From Duganella sp. CF402 (GTDB lineage Bacteria > Pseudomonadota > Gammaproteobacteria > Burkholderiales > Burkholderiaceae_D): a DNA stretch of 64,000 bases. The stretch covers positions 2,214,262-2,278,261 of the forward strand of contig NZ_FOBG01000001.1 in the NCBI RefSeq assembly GCF_900109645.1. The letters run 5' to 3'. This document shows, one piece after another, positions 48,833 to 59,201 of the stretch. The notes beneath the pieces are model-generated. The model was not told the origin of the DNA. It saw only the letters and a list, made by a program, of their open reading frames with translations, and did no database searches. The first letter of the stretch is position 1, and every line of letters begins with the position of its first letter. A program made the position numbers and the translations under genes.

Positions 48833-51800
48833 GGTGTGATCATGCGGCTCAGTTGTTGTTCGGACGGGCTGCGGCGGCGCAGCTTGTCCATCAAAATGTA
48901 GACGACGGGAGTGGTCAGCAATGTCAGGCACTGGCTGGCAATCAGGCCGCCGATAATGGCGACGCCCAGCGGCTGGCGCAGTTCCGAGCCCTCGCCGAAA
49001 CCAATCGCCAGCGGCAGCGCGCCCAATGCGGCGGCCACGGTGGTCATCAGGATGGGGCGGAATCGCAACAGGCAGGCTTCGCGCACGGCTTCCAGCGGCG
49101 GCAGGCCGCGTGAACGCTCGGTCTCCAGCGCAAAGTCGATAATCAGGATGGCGTTCTTCTTGACGATACCAATCAGCAGGAAGATGCCGATCAGCGCAAT
49201 GGTCGAGAACTCCATCTTGAACACCAGCAGCGCCAGCACCGCGCCCACGCCGGCCGACGGCAGCGTGGTCAACACCGTCACCGGATGCACCAGGCTTTCA
49301 TACAGGATGCCCAGCACGATGTAGATCACCACGATGGCCGCGAGGATCAGCAGCGGCAAGGACTTGTTGCTGTCCTGCGCCTGCTTGGCCGAACCGGCAA
49401 AGCTGCCGCGCACATTGTTCGGCATGGCGATTTCCGCTTCCGCCTGCGCGATCTGCGCGGCGGCGTCGGACAGGCTGGCGCCTTCGGCCAGGTTGAAGGC
49501 GATGGTGGTCGCCAGCTCGCCGTCCTGGTGGTTGATCGAGGTGGCGGCCGAGCTTTCGGCGAACGACGCCAGCGTGGACAATGGCACCATCGTGGTGGCC
49601 GCAGTGCTCAGCGCGGAGCCGGACGACGCATCCTTCACCGCCGGTGCAGCCACGTTAGCCGCCGTGCCGCTGCTGGACGTCGGCGCGCCGGTCGGATTGG
49701 CGGCCGTCGGCGACGGCAGGCCCTTGGCCGGCACGTAGACATCGTTGAGCGCTTCGGGGCTCTTGGCGTACCAGCGCGGCACTTCCATGATGACGTGGTA
49801 CTGGTTCAGCTCATCGTAGATGGTTGCCACCTGACGCTGGCCGAAGCTGTTGTACAGCGCATTGTCGATATCCTTGGTCGACACGCCGAGGCGCGAGGCG
49901 CTCTGCTTGTCGATGGTGACGAAGGTCTCGACGCCGTTGTCGGCCTGGTCGGAGTCGACATCGATCAGCGACTTCTGGCCCTTCATCGCTTCCGCGAGGC
50001 GGGTGGCCCATTTTTTCAGGTCGGCCTGGTTGTCGGACTTCAGCGTGTACTGGAAGTTGGCGTTGGCCGAGCGGCCGCCCGAGCGCAGATCCTGCACGGG
50101 ACTGAGGAACAGGCTCACGCCGGTGACCTTGGCCAGCTTGGGCCGCAGGCGCGCAATCACCGCCTGCCCCGCCACCTTGCGCTCGCTGGCCGGCTTCAGG
50201 TTGATGAACATGAAGCCGCCGCCGGCGCGACGGCCGCCGGTAAAGCCCACCACAGTGGCCACGTCCGGATCTTCCTTGATGATGTTGACCAGCTGGCGCA
50301 GCTTGCCCTGCATGGCCTGGAACGAGATGCTCTGGTCGGCGCGGATGCCGCCGCTGATCTGGCCTGTGTCCTGCTGCGGGAAGCCGCCTTTCGGAATCGC
50401 GGCAAACAGGTAGAAATTCAGGCCGATCACAAACACAAGGCTCAGCATCACCAGCCACACGCTATGCAGCGCCCAGTCCAGCGCATGCTCGTAGCCTTTG
50501 AGGACCATGTCGAAACCGCGCTCGAAGAAGCGCGCGATGCGGCCAGGCGGCTTGGCGTGGTGCGCGTCCGGCGACAGCAGCCAGGCGCACATCATCGGCG
50601 TGGTGGTCAGCGAGATCACCAGCGAAATCATCACGGCGGCCGACAGCGTGATCGCGAATTCCTTGAACAGCGCGCCGAACTGGCCGCCCATGAACAGCAG
50701 CGGAATGAACACGGCGATCAGCGAAAGGCTGATCGACAGCACGGTGAAGCCCACCTCGCGCGCGCCCAGCAGCGCCGCCTTGAAGCGGTCCATGCCGGCC
50801 TCGATGTGGCGGGTGGTATTTTCCAGCACCACGATGGCGTCGTCGACCACGAAGCCGGTGGCCACGGTCAGCGCCATCAGCGACAAGTTATTCAGGCTGA
50901 AGCCGAGCAGGTACATCACCCCGAAAGTGCCGAGCAGCGAAACGATGGTCGCCACGGTCGGCACAATCGTCGCGCGCACATTGCGCAGGAACACGCTCAC
51001 CACCAGCACCACCAGCAGGATGGAGATAATCAGCGTGACTTCGATTTCGTGCAGCGAGGAGCGAATCGAGTTGGTGCTGTCGCTGGCGACTTGAATCGTC
51101 ACGTCGGGCGGCAACTGCGCCTGCAGCAGCGGCAGTTGCGCGCGCACGCTGTCCACCGTTTCGATGACGTTGGCGCCGGCTTGCGAGCGCAGGATCACGA
51201 TGATGGCCGGCTCGCCGTTGAACAGGCCGAGGTTATTCTGGTCCTCCACGCCATCCACCACTTCCGCCACGTCCTGCAGGCGAATCGGCGTGCCGTTGCG
51301 GAAACCGACGATCAGGTTGCGGTAGTCAGCCGCGCTGCGGCCGCCGATGGCGTTGGCCGATTCCGAATAAATCTGCAAGCGCCGGCCGTCGCCCTGCAAG
51401 GCGCCGCGCGGACGGTTTGCATTGGTGGCCTGGATGGCGGCGCGCACATCCTCCATCGCCAGCCCTTGCTTGTTCAGTGCATACGGATTCAGTTCCACGC
51501 GCACGGCGGGCAGCGAGCTGCCGCCCAGTTCCACGTCGCCCACGCCGGTCACTTGCGACAGGCGTTGCAGCACGATGTTGGAGACCGAGTCGTAGATCTG
51601 TCCAGGCGTGCGGGTCTTGGAGGTCAGCGCCAGGATCATGGCCGGCGAGCCCGAGGTGTTGGCCTTGCGGTAGGTCGGATTGCTGCGCAGCGAGGCCGGC
51701 AGGTCGACCCGGCTGGCGTTGATCGCCGCCTGCACTTCGCGCGCCACCGAGTCCACATTGCGGTTCAAGTCGAACTGCAAAATGACGTTGGAAGTGCTGG

Positions 51801-52056
51801 TGCTGGACTGCGAGGTCATTTCGTTGACCCCGGCGATGGTGCCGAGGTGGCGCTCCAGCGGCGTTGACACGCTGGTCGCCATCGTGGACGGGCTGGCGCC
51901 CGGCAGCGTGGCGTTCACCGAAATGATCGGGAAGTCCACCTGCGGCAGCGGCGCCACCGGCAGCACGAAGAACGCGCCGATGCCGGCCAGCGCCACGCCG
52001 ATCGTCAACAGGACGGTCGCGATCGGGCGCTTGACGAATGGAGACGACAGGTTCAC
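48829..52056 (-). CDS. mdtC: RND multidrug efflux permease, MdtC-like
   Basis: A 1075-residue inner-membrane RND pump subunit. The N-terminus ([39 protein letters not shown]) and helix 4 ([23 protein letters not shown], with the proton-relay Asp pair) are classic. MdtC needs MdtB for a heteromeric pump. It is longer than E. coli MdtC because of a Ser/Thr/Ala/Pro-rich insertion of about 45 residues in the second periplasmic domain ([20 protein letters not shown] and on). It overlaps the mdtB and outer-membrane-factor genes by 4 bases each. Confidence 0.9.
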   Translation of the reverse strand: MNLSSPFVKRPIATVLLTIGVALAGIGAFFVLPVAPLPQVDFPIISVNATLPGASPSTMATSVSTPLERHLGTIAGVNEMTSQSSTSTSNVILQFDLNRNVDSVAREVQAAINASRVDLPASLRSNPTYRKANTSGSPAMILALTSKTRTPGQIYDSVSNIVLQRLSQVTGVGDVELGGSSLPAVRVELNPYALNKQGLAMEDVRAAIQATNANRPRGALQGDGRRLQIYSESANAIGGRSAADYRNLIVGFRNGTPIRLQDVAEVVDGVEDQNNLGLFNGEPAIIVILRSQAGANVIETVDSVRAQLPLLQAQLPPDVTIQVASDSTNSIRSSLHEIEVTLIISILLVVLVVSVFLRNVRATIVPTVATIVSLLGTFGVMYLLGFSLNNLSLMALTVATGFVVDDAIVVLENTTRHIEAGMDRFKAALLGAREVGFTVLSISLSLIAVFIPLLFMGGQFGALFKEFAITLSAAVMISLVISLTTTPMMCAWLLSPDAHHAKPPGRIARFFERGFDMVLKGYEHALDWALHSVWLVMLSLVFVIGLNFYLFAAIPKGGFPQQDTGQISGGIRADQSISFQAMQGKLRQLVNIIKEDPDVATVVGFTGGRRAGGGFMFINLKPASERKVAGQAVIARLRPKLAKVTGVSLFLSPVQDLRSGGRSANANFQYTLKSDNQADLKKWATRLAEAMKGQKSLIDVDSDQADNGVETFVTIDKQSASRLGVSTKDIDNALYNSFGQRQVATIYDELNQYHVIMEVPRWYAKSPEALNDVYVPAKGLPSPTAANPTGAPTSSSGTAANVAAPAVKDASSGSALSTAATTMVPLSTLASFAESSAATSINHQDGELATTIAFNLAEGASLSDAAAQIAQAEAEIAMPNNVRGSFAGSAKQAQDSNKSLPLLILAAIVVIYIVLGILYESLVHPVTVLTTLPSAGVGAVLALLVFKMEFSTIALIGIFLLIGIVKKNAILIIDFALETERSRGLPPLEAVREACLLRFRPILMTTVAAALGALPLAIGFGEGSELRQPLGVAIIGGLIASQCLTLLTTPVVYILMDKLRRRSPSEQQLSRMITP

Positions 52057-55000
52057 AGCGCACCGCCTTCAACTTGGGCCTCAGGTTTGCCGCGCAGGCG
52101 GCGCGCCAGGCTATCGAAGCCGAGGTAAATCACGGGCGTGGTGTACAGCGTCAGCATCTGGCTGACAATCAGGCCGCCGAAGATGGCCAGGCCCAACGGG
52201 CGGCGTAATTCCGCGCCCTCGCCAAAGCCCAGCATCAGCGGCACGGCGGCAAACAGCGCGGCCAACGTCGTCATCAGGATAGGACGGAAACGCAGCAGCG
52301 CGGCCTGATGGATCGCCTCGCGCGGCGGCTTGCCCTCATCGCGCTCCGCCTCGATGGCGAAGTCGATCATCATGATGGCGTTCTTCTTGACGATACCGAT
52401 CAACAGGATGATGCCGATAATCCCGATCACGCCCAGCCCCTGCCCCGTGACCAGCAGCGCCAGCAAGGCGCCCACGCCGGCCGACGGCAGCGTCGACAAG
52501 ATGGTCAGCGGGTGGATATAGCTTTCATACAGCACGCCCAGCACGATGTAGACGCAGATCACGGCGGCCAGGATCAGCCACAGTTGGTTCGACAGCGAGT
52601 TCTGGTACGCACCGGCGGCGCCGAGGAAGGTCATGGTCACCGAGGCCGGCATCTTGATCTCGGCAGCGGCGGTACGGATGCTGTCCACGGCGGTGCCCAG
52701 CGAAACGCCCGGCGCGGTGTCGAAGCCCAGCGTGGTGGCCGGGTACTGCGCCACGTGCGTGATTTGCAGCGGCGCCGGACGCTCGGTCACAGTGGCCACG
52801 GCCGACAATGGCGTGGCCTTGCCGGAGCCGGTCTTCAGCTGCAGGTTGCCCAGATCAGCAGGCGTGCTGACATCGTCGCGGCGCGCTTCGAGGATCACGC
52901 GATACTGGTTGGTCTCGGTGAAGATGGTCGAAACAATGCGCTGGCCAAACGCACTATAAAGTGCGTCGTCAATGGCGGCGGCGGTCACAGACAGGCGCGA
53001 AGCCGTGTCGCGGTCCACGCTGACATACGCCGCATTGGCGCTGGCGCCAACGTCCGACACCACGTTGCGCACCTGCGACTTGGTGCGCATTTGCGCCGCC
53101 AGCTTGGTGGCCCACTCGTTGACGGTGGCGTTGTCCGCGCCTTCGATCGATACGCGGAACTGGGTCGGGCCGGTTTCGGCGTCGATGGTCAAGTCCTGCG
53201 TCGGTTGCAGGTATAGCGTCAGGCCCGGAATCTCGGCCACGCGGGCGCGCAGGCGGTCCATCGTCTCCTGCTGGCTGCTGGTGCGCTGGTGTTTCAGGTT
53301 GATCAGCATGCTGCCGGTATGGAGCATGGTGTTATTGGCCGCGTCCACGCCGACCACGGAACTCAGGTTGTTCACGTCCGGATCTTCCAGGATCACCTTT
53401 GCCGCTTGCTGCTGCAGGTCCGCCATCTTCACATACGAGACAGCCTTGCCGGTTTCCAGGCGCGCTTGCAACTGGCCGGTGTCCTGCGTCGGGAACAGGC
53501 CTTTCGGGATCACGATGTACAGCACCGCCGTCAACACCAGCGTGCCCAGTGCCACCAGCAGGGTCAGGCCGCTATGCTTGATGACCCAGGTCAGCGAGGT
53601 GTCGTAGTGATGGATCACCCAGTCGAAGAATTGCTGGAAGCGTTGCGCGAAGCGGGTTGGTTTCTCATCGGCGTGATTCTTCAGCCAGCGCGCCGACATC
53701 ATCGGCACCAGCGTCAAGGACACCACGGCGGAAATCAGGATGGTGATGGCCAGCGAGATCGCGAATTCGCGGAACAGGCGCCCCACCACGTCGCCCATGA
53801 ACAGCAGTGGGATCAGCACCGCGATCAGCGACACAGTCAGCGAGATAATGGTGAAGCCAATCTGCTTGGCGCCCTTGAGCGCGGCGGCCATCGGCGTTTC
53901 GCCCTCTTCGATATAGCGGGCGATGTTCTCGATCATGACGATGGCGTCATCGACCACGAAACCGGTGGCGATGGTCAGCGCCATCAGCGACAGGTTGTTC
54001 AGCGAGTAGCCGAGCAAGTACATCACGCCGCAAGTGCCGATCAGCGAAATCGGCACCGACAGCGAGGCGATGATGGTGGCGCGCAGGCTATGCAGGAAGG
54101 CGAAGATCACCAGCACCACCAGCACCACGGCCAGCAGCAGTTCAAACTCCACGTGTTCCACCGAAGCGCGAATGCCGGTGGTGCGGTCGCTCAGCACTTC
54201 GACGTGCATGGCGCCCGGCAGGCCGGCTTGCAGTTCCGGCAGGCGGGCCTTGATGCCGTCCACGGTGGCGATCACGTTGGCGCCGGGCTGGCGCTGCACG
54301 TTGAGGATGATGGCTTGCCTGGTGCCGGCCGAAGTGCCAGCCCATGCGCCCAGTTCCACGTTTTCTGCGCTGTCCACCACTTGGGCGACGTCGGTCAGGC
54401 GCACCGGGGCGCCGTTCTTGTAGGTCAGGATCAGCTCTTTGTAATCCTTGGCCGTCACCAGCTGGTCGTTGGCGTTGATGCTGTAGGCGCGGGTCGGGCC
54501 GTCGAAGCTGCCCTTGGCGCCATTGGCGTTGGCAGCGGTGATGGCGGTGCGCAGCGTGTCGAGGCCAAGGCCGTAGGATGCCAGCGCGTTGGTATCGGCC
54601 TGAATTCGCACCGCAGGACGTTGGCCGCCGCTCAGGGTCACCAGGCCGACGCCCGAGACCTGGCTGATCTTCAGCGCCAGGCGGGTGTTGACGATGTTCT
54701 GCACTTCCGTCAGCGGCATCGTGTCGGAGGTGATGGCCAGCGTCAGCACCGGCGCGTCGGCCGGGTTGACCTTGGCGTAGACCGGCGGCGCCGGCAGATC
54801 GGTCGGCAGCAGCGAGTTGCCGGCGTTGATCGCGGCCTGCACTTCTTGCTCAGCCACGTCCAGCGACTGGCCCAAGCCGAATTGCAGAGTGATGATGGAG
54901 ACGCCGGCCGCGCTGGTGGAGCTCATGCGCGACAAGCCCGCCATCGCGCCGAACTGGCGTTCCAGCGGCGCGGTCACGGTCTGCGCCATCACTTCAGGGC

Positions 55001-55163
55001 TGCCGCCGGGGTACAGCGTCTGGACCTGAATCGTCGGGAAGTCCACCTGCGGCAGCGCCGACAAGGGCAGGAACTTGAAGCCGACAATGCCCGCCAGGAC
55101 GATGGCCAGCATCAGCAGCGATGTCGCTACCGGGCGCTGGATGAATGGTGCGGATGGACTCAT
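52053..55163 (-). CDS. mdtB: RND multidrug efflux permease, MdtB-like
   Basis: A 1036-residue inner-membrane RND subunit, close to the E. coli MdtB length. [40 protein letters not shown] at the start and [25 protein letters not shown] in helix 4 (with the Asp pair) fit MdtB/MuxB. The C-terminal domain has [26 protein letters not shown]. Its ATG overlaps the mdtA stop, and its stop overlaps the mdtC ATG. Together with mdtA and mdtC it exports bile-salt-like and other drugs in E. coli; the substrates here are unknown. Confidence 0.92.
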   Translation of the reverse strand: MSPSAPFIQRPVATSLLMLAIVLAGIVGFKFLPLSALPQVDFPTIQVQTLYPGGSPEVMAQTVTAPLERQFGAMAGLSRMSSTSAAGVSIITLQFGLGQSLDVAEQEVQAAINAGNSLLPTDLPAPPVYAKVNPADAPVLTLAITSDTMPLTEVQNIVNTRLALKISQVSGVGLVTLSGGQRPAVRIQADTNALASYGLGLDTLRTAITAANANGAKGSFDGPTRAYSINANDQLVTAKDYKELILTYKNGAPVRLTDVAQVVDSAENVELGAWAGTSAGTRQAIILNVQRQPGANVIATVDGIKARLPELQAGLPGAMHVEVLSDRTTGIRASVEHVEFELLLAVVLVVLVIFAFLHSLRATIIASLSVPISLIGTCGVMYLLGYSLNNLSLMALTIATGFVVDDAIVMIENIARYIEEGETPMAAALKGAKQIGFTIISLTVSLIAVLIPLLFMGDVVGRLFREFAISLAITILISAVVSLTLVPMMSARWLKNHADEKPTRFAQRFQQFFDWVIHHYDTSLTWVIKHSGLTLLVALGTLVLTAVLYIVIPKGLFPTQDTGQLQARLETGKAVSYVKMADLQQQAAKVILEDPDVNNLSSVVGVDAANNTMLHTGSMLINLKHQRTSSQQETMDRLRARVAEIPGLTLYLQPTQDLTIDAETGPTQFRVSIEGADNATVNEWATKLAAQMRTKSQVRNVVSDVGASANAAYVSVDRDTASRLSVTAAAIDDALYSAFGQRIVSTIFTETNQYRVILEARRDDVSTPADLGNLQLKTGSGKATPLSAVATVTERPAPLQITHVAQYPATTLGFDTAPGVSLGTAVDSIRTAAAEIKMPASVTMTFLGAAGAYQNSLSNQLWLILAAVICVYIVLGVLYESYIHPLTILSTLPSAGVGALLALLVTGQGLGVIGIIGIILLIGIVKKNAIMMIDFAIEAERDEGKPPREAIHQAALLRFRPILMTTLAALFAAVPLMLGFGEGAELRRPLGLAIFGGLIVSQMLTLYTTPVIYLGFDSLARRLRGKPEAQVEGGAL

Positions 55164-56497
55164 TGTTTTGCTGCGCCTTCCTTGTTGCGGCGATGGTGTT
55201 CACCGGATGGCGACGACGCATCACCCTTGCCGTCCTTGCCGCCTTTAGCGCCGCCCTGCCCTGGCAGCGTGACTTTCGCGCCTTCCTTCAGGCGGTCGGC
55301 GCCTTCGGTAATCACTTGCTCGCCCAGTTTCAGGCCTTCGGCGATCTGCACCTTGTCGGTGGTGGACGCGCCGCGCTTGACCGGACGCACGGTGACGGTC
55401 TTGTCTTCCTTCAGCACGTAGACAAAATCACCGCTGTTACCGTGACGCAGAGCCGTCACCGGCACCATCACCGCATCCTTGATGGTGCGCAGTTCCAACC
55501 TCACGTTGACAAACTGGCTTGGGAACAGCGCCGACTTGGCGTTGGCGAAGCGCGCCTTGGCCTTGACGGTGCCGGTCTGCGTATCGATCTGGTTATCCAG
55601 AGCATAGAACTTGCCACTATCGAGCGTATTGGTGCGGGTGCGGTCAAGCGCCAGCGCCGGCAGATTCGCGCCTTCGTTCACGCGTTGCGCCACATCCGGC
55701 ACGCTGTCCTGTGGGATCGAGAACTCTACATCGATCGGCGACAGCTGGGTAATCGTGGCGATGCCGGTGGTGTCGCTGGCGCCCACCAGATTGCCGATAT
55801 CGACCGCGCGCAAGCCCACGCGCCCCGAGATCGGCGCCACCACCTTGGTGTAGCCGAGGTTCAGGCGCGCCGTGCCTTCAGCCGCCTTGTCAGTCATGAC
55901 CGTGCCTTCCAGCTGCTTGACCAGCGCCGCCTGCGTATCCACGTCCTGGCGCGCGATCGAGTCCTGGCTGAGCAGCGTGCGATAGCGGTTCAGGGTCAGC
56001 CTGGCGTTTTCCAGCTGCGCTTCGTCGCGCTGACGGTTACCGGTTGCCTGCATCAGCGACATCTCGAACTGGCGCGGATCGATCTGCGCCAGCACCTGGC
56101 CGGCCTTTACCATCTGGCCTTCTTTAAACAACACAGTTTGCAGGATGCCCGATACCTGCGGGCGCACCGTGGTGGTGGCCGCCGCCGTGACAGTGCCCAG
56201 CGCTTCCAGCGTCACCGGAATATCAGCCTTCTCCGCCGTCGCCACGCCGACCGTGGTGGCCGGCGCGCGTCGGCCGCCACCGCCACCTGGGCCGCCCGGA
56301 CCACCAGGACCGCCGGGGCCGGGACCGCCCGGGCCTTGGGCGCTGGCCGCGCCGCCGGCGCCTGCCGGCTGGTGCGTCAGGTACCAGGCCAGACCGCCCA
56401 AAGCAGCCATGACGGCGACGGCGATCACACTGCCCAAGATCTTGCGGCTGCGTTTAGGTGGGTTGGTATTCAAAGTCGGCTTGGCTTGCGAATCCAT
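55160..56497 (-). CDS. mdtA: RND periplasmic adaptor, MdtA-like
   Basis: A 445-residue adaptor anchored by one helix (about residues 21-41) that links the pump to the outer-membrane factor. After the helix comes an unusual Gly/Pro-rich linker ([16 protein letters not shown], about 49-72), then HlyD-family lipoyl and hairpin segments ([40 protein letters not shown]) and a beta-barrel. The C-terminus carries another Gly/Lys-rich tail. AAGGAT precedes the ATG at 56497. First gene of the mdtABC-outer-membrane-factor operon and divergent from the Spy-like gene. Confidence 0.9.
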   Translation of the reverse strand: MDSQAKPTLNTNPPKRSRKILGSVIAVAVMAALGGLAWYLTHQPAGAGGAASAQGPGGPGPGGPGGPGGPGGGGGRRAPATTVGVATAEKADIPVTLEALGTVTAAATTTVRPQVSGILQTVLFKEGQMVKAGQVLAQIDPRQFEMSLMQATGNRQRDEAQLENARLTLNRYRTLLSQDSIARQDVDTQAALVKQLEGTVMTDKAAEGTARLNLGYTKVVAPISGRVGLRAVDIGNLVGASDTTGIATITQLSPIDVEFSIPQDSVPDVAQRVNEGANLPALALDRTRTNTLDSGKFYALDNQIDTQTGTVKAKARFANAKSALFPSQFVNVRLELRTIKDAVMVPVTALRHGNSGDFVYVLKEDKTVTVRPVKRGASTTDKVQIAEGLKLGEQVITEGADRLKEGAKVTLPGQGGAKGGKDGKGDASSPSGEHHRRNKEGAAKQ

Positions 56498-56523
56498 CGT
56501 TATCCTTTTTGTAGGCGTGCGTA

Positions 56524-56545
56524 GTCATGGCAAACACGCCATGAC
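56524..56545. promoter_or_regulatory. 22-bp inverted repeat in the mdtA leader
   Basis: GTCATGGC (56524-56531) and GCCATGAC (56538-56545) are perfect 8-bp arms with a 6-base loop. The repeat lies 27 bases before the mdtA ATG and downstream of a possible -10 (TATGCT, minus strand, 56564-56569). It could be a repressor operator or an mRNA hairpin. Confidence 0.45.
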
Positions 56546-56655
56546 GATCAATGCGTGGACTCTAGCATAAGGTTTTACCGGTGTCTGTCTGCGCCGGCGC
56601 GCCGATACAAACTCGCTACAAATCAAGGACTTTGCGCACGGTTCGTTAATCTGGC

Positions 56656-56670
56656 TTTACATATCTTTAC
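56656..56670. promoter_or_regulatory. CpxR box between mdtA and the Spy-like gene
   Basis: On the minus strand the sequence reads GTAAA-GATAT-GTAAA, a perfect match to the CpxR consensus GTAAA-N5-GTAAA. It lies 81 bases before the Spy-like ATG and 158 bases before the mdtA ATG, so it could serve either direction. The Cpx-like regulator is encoded just downstream at 57217. Confidence 0.65.
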
Positions 56671-56751
56671 CGGAGCGACATCGCTGCTCAACGTGCGGCT
56701 TGCATACTGATTCCACTGTCAATTCATCCACAACGCACCAAGGACGACATC

Positions 56752-57204
56752 ATGAGCATCTTCAACCGCCAGACCATCGCCGCCTTCCTGCTCGGCTCCA
56801 CGCTGGCCGTGGGCATCGGCGCCTACGCCGTTGAGCGCCACTCCGACCATCACGGCGGCGGCCCCGGTTCGCACATCGGCCGACTGTACGCCGAAGTGCA
56901 AGCCACCGACGCGCAGAAAGCCAAGATCGATCCGCTGGTCAAAGCCGCGATGGCCGACCTCAAGCCGCTGCATGAACAACTGTACGAGTTGCATAAAAAG
57001 CTACTGGAACAGGCCAGCGCGCCGACCATTGACCGCGCCGCACTGGAAGCGACGCGCCAGCAAGGCCTGGCGCTGGCCGACAAGGCCTCGAAACGCATCA
57101 TCCAATTGGTGGCCGACGTCGGCGACACGCTGACGCCTGAGCAGCGCAAGAAACTGGCCGACCACATAGGCCGCCTCCACGGACGCCGCATGCACGGCAT
57201 GTAA
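56752..57204 (+). CDS. Spy/CpxP-like periplasmic stress protein
   Basis: A 150-residue periplasmic protein with an N-terminal signal or anchor (RQTIAAFLLGSTLAVGIGAYA). The mature part is helical and carries the family's LTxxQ-type motif late (TLTPEQRKKLADHIGRL) and a related TDAQKAKI earlier; a His/Gly-rich stretch (HSDHHGGG) precedes it. The Spy/CpxP family buffers misfolded envelope proteins and, for CpxP, restrains the Cpx kinase. A CpxR box lies 81 bases upstream. The regulator gene follows 12 bases downstream, so it is probably one operon. AGGA precedes the ATG. Confidence 0.82.
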   Translation: MSIFNRQTIAAFLLGSTLAVGIGAYAVERHSDHHGGGPGSHIGRLYAEVQATDAQKAKIDPLVKAAMADLKPLHEQLYELHKKLLEQASAPTIDRAALEATRQQGLALADKASKRIIQLVADVGDTLTPEQRKKLADHIGRLHGRRMHGM

Positions 57205-57216
57205 TAAAATAAACGC

Positions 57217-57945
57217 ATGAATCCTGTAGACCGCATACTGTTAGTTGAAGACGATCCCCGCCTGGCCGAGATGCTCACCGAGTACCTCAGCCAGGCGAGC
57301 TTCCGCGTTACCCACGCCCCGACCGGCGCCGCCGCGATGGAACACATCGCCGCCGCCGAGATCGACGCCGTGATCCTGGACCTGATGCTGCCCGATATGG
57401 ACGGCCTCGATGTCTGCCGCAAACTGCGCGCCAATTCCGACGTGCCGGTGCTGATGCTGACCGCGCGCGGCGACGCCATCGACCGCATCGTTGGTCTGGA
57501 AATCGGCGCCGATGACTACCTGCCCAAGCCGTTCGAGCCGCGCGAACTGCTGGCGCGCCTGCGCGCCATCCTGCGCCGCCGCGTCGATGTGCGCCATCTC
57601 GATGCGCCGCGCAACGCCGGCGCAGCAGCCGGTGCGGACTTCCTGCGCTTCGGCCGCCTCGAAATCGATCCCGCCGCCCACGCCGCGCGGCTGGACGGCG
57701 TACCGTGCGAGCTGACCGCCTACCAGTTTGACCTGCTGCTGGTATTGGCCAAACACGCGGGCCGCGTGCTGTCGCGCGACGCGCTGATGGACCTGCTCAA
57801 AGGCGAACCGCTGGAAGCGTTCGACCGCTCCATCGACGTTCACATGTCGCGCATCCGCGCCGCCGTGGAGGACGATCCCAAGAAACCGCGCCGCATCATC
57901 ACCGTGCGCGGCGCCGGCTACCTGTTCGCCAAGGTGCAAGACTGA
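57217..57945 (+). CDS. Cpx-like response regulator (OmpR family)
   Basis: A 242-residue two-component regulator. The receiver (about residues 5-120) has EDD (11-13), phospho-acceptor Asp55 (AVILDLMLPDMDG) and Lys104 (DDYLPKPFEP). The winged-helix domain (about 140-240) has LTAYQFDLLLVLAKHAGRVLSRDALMDLL and the CpxR-like FDRSIDVHMSRIR. With the CpxR box upstream and the Spy-like gene before it, a CpxR role is likely; the family resemblance alone would not separate it from other OmpR-type proteins. The kinase gene overlaps the last base (TGATG). Confidence 0.88.
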   Translation: MNPVDRILLVEDDPRLAEMLTEYLSQASFRVTHAPTGAAAMEHIAAAEIDAVILDLMLPDMDGLDVCRKLRANSDVPVLMLTARGDAIDRIVGLEIGADDYLPKPFEPRELLARLRAILRRRVDVRHLDAPRNAGAAAGADFLRFGRLEIDPAAHAARLDGVPCELTAYQFDLLLVLAKHAGRVLSRDALMDLLKGEPLEAFDRSIDVHMSRIRAAVEDDPKKPRRIITVRGAGYLFAKVQD

Positions 57946-59201
57946 TGGCGCGCTTTTCTATCGGCCTGCCGCGCCTCTACTTCCGCTTTTATGTGGCGCT
58001 GCTGTTCATCCTGGTGCTGTTCGCATTTGCGGTGGTGATGATCTGGAACCGCACCGGCAGCCCGCTGGAACGCTCCAACAACACACTGGCGCAAGTGATG
58101 CAGAACGTGCTGGCGCCGATCGACGCGCCGCCCGAAGTGCAGCAGGCGGCGCTGGCCCGCGTGGCCGCGAACCTCAACGCCCACATGACCCTTTACACGC
58201 GCGACTGGCGTCCGCTGGCCGTGGTCGGCGAACAGATCCCGGCGCGCCACTGGCGCCGGCAAGGCGTGACCGGCCCGCCGCCGGAGTCCTTCGTGCGCCT
58301 GCCCGACGGCCGCAAGCTGCTGTCGAGCGAACCACTGGGCTTCACGCGGCCCAAAGCCATGCTGCACAACGCCTTGCTGCTGCTGGCGATCGGCCTTGGC
58401 GTGGCGGCCTTCCCGCTGGTGCGCCACCTGACCAAGCGGCTGGAACGCTTGCAGATGGGCGTGGAAAAACTCGGCGCTGGCGATTTCACGGCGCGCGTGC
58501 CGGTGGAAGGCAAGGATGAAGTAGCACGGCTGGCGCAAAGCTTCAACCGCGCAGCCGACCAGATCGAACAGCTGGTAGGTGCGCACAAGACGCTGCTGGC
58601 CAATGCCTCGCACGAACTGCGCACGCCGCTGGCGCGCATCCGCCTGGCGCTGGAGCTGATCCCGGAAGGTATCGACCCGAAACGCCGCAAGGGGCTGGAG
58701 CAGGATATCGCCGAACTCAATCACCTGCTGGATGAAATCCTGCTAGCCAGCCGCCTCGGCGCTATCCAGGAGAACACCGACACCGAAGAACTGGACCTGC
58801 TGGCACTGGCAGCGGAAGAATGCGCGCACTACGACGACGTTGAACTGGACGGCGAATCGGCCGTGATGCAGGGCGATCCGCGCCTGCTGCGCCGCCTGCT
58901 GCGCAATCTGCTGGAGAACGCGCACCGCCACGGCGTGGCGCCGGCCAGCGTGCAGATCACCTGCGCCGATGGCGTGGCAACGTTGAGGGTGTGGGATAAG
59001 GGACCGGGCGTACCGGATCCGGAATTCGAGCGCGTGTTCGAGCCCTTCTTCCGTCGTCGCGGCACACTGGATAACACCGGCGCCGGACTTGGTTTGGCGC
59101 TGGTACGCCAGATCGCCCGCCGCCACGGTGGCGAAGCACGCTGCGCCCTGATGAAAGATGGGCGCAGCTGCTTTGAAGTGACGCTACCGCTGCAGGTTTA
59201 A
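57945..59201 (+). CDS. Cpx-like envelope sensor histidine kinase
   Basis: A 418-residue inner-membrane kinase. Helix 1 (about residues 14-34, YVALLFILVLFAFAVVMIW) and helix 2 (about 141-160) enclose a periplasmic sensor domain of about 105 residues. HAMP follows (HLTKRLERLQMGVEKLGAGD), then His223 in LANASHELRTPLARIRLALE, and the ATPase domain (N box LLENAHRHGV, DKGPGVP, GAGLGLALVRQIA). It is the partner of the preceding regulator and probably senses envelope damage, activating the Spy-like gene and mdtABC. Its stop shares TTAA with sppA (59198-59201). Confidence 0.9.
   Translation: MARFSIGLPRLYFRFYVALLFILVLFAFAVVMIWNRTGSPLERSNNTLAQVMQNVLAPIDAPPEVQQAALARVAANLNAHMTLYTRDWRPLAVVGEQIPARHWRRQGVTGPPPESFVRLPDGRKLLSSEPLGFTRPKAMLHNALLLLAIGLGVAAFPLVRHLTKRLERLQMGVEKLGAGDFTARVPVEGKDEVARLAQSFNRAADQIEQLVGAHKTLLANASHELRTPLARIRLALELIPEGIDPKRRKGLEQDIAELNHLLDEILLASRLGAIQENTDTEELDLLALAAEECAHYDDVELDGESAVMQGDPRLLRRLLRNLLENAHRHGVAPASVQITCADGVATLRVWDKGPGVPDPEFERVFEPFFRRRGTLDNTGAGLGLALVRQIARRHGGEARCALMKDGRSCFEVTLPLQV

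Noticed and set aside
49285..55421. Very long plus-strand frames opposite the mdt pump genes (860 and 710 codons)
   Set aside because: They are shadows of RND genes, with His/Gln/Arg-rich sequence and no domain.
56270..56345. GC-rich GGNCC-type repeat, considered as a CRISPR or regulatory repeat
   Set aside because: It encodes the Gly/Pro linker of MdtA.
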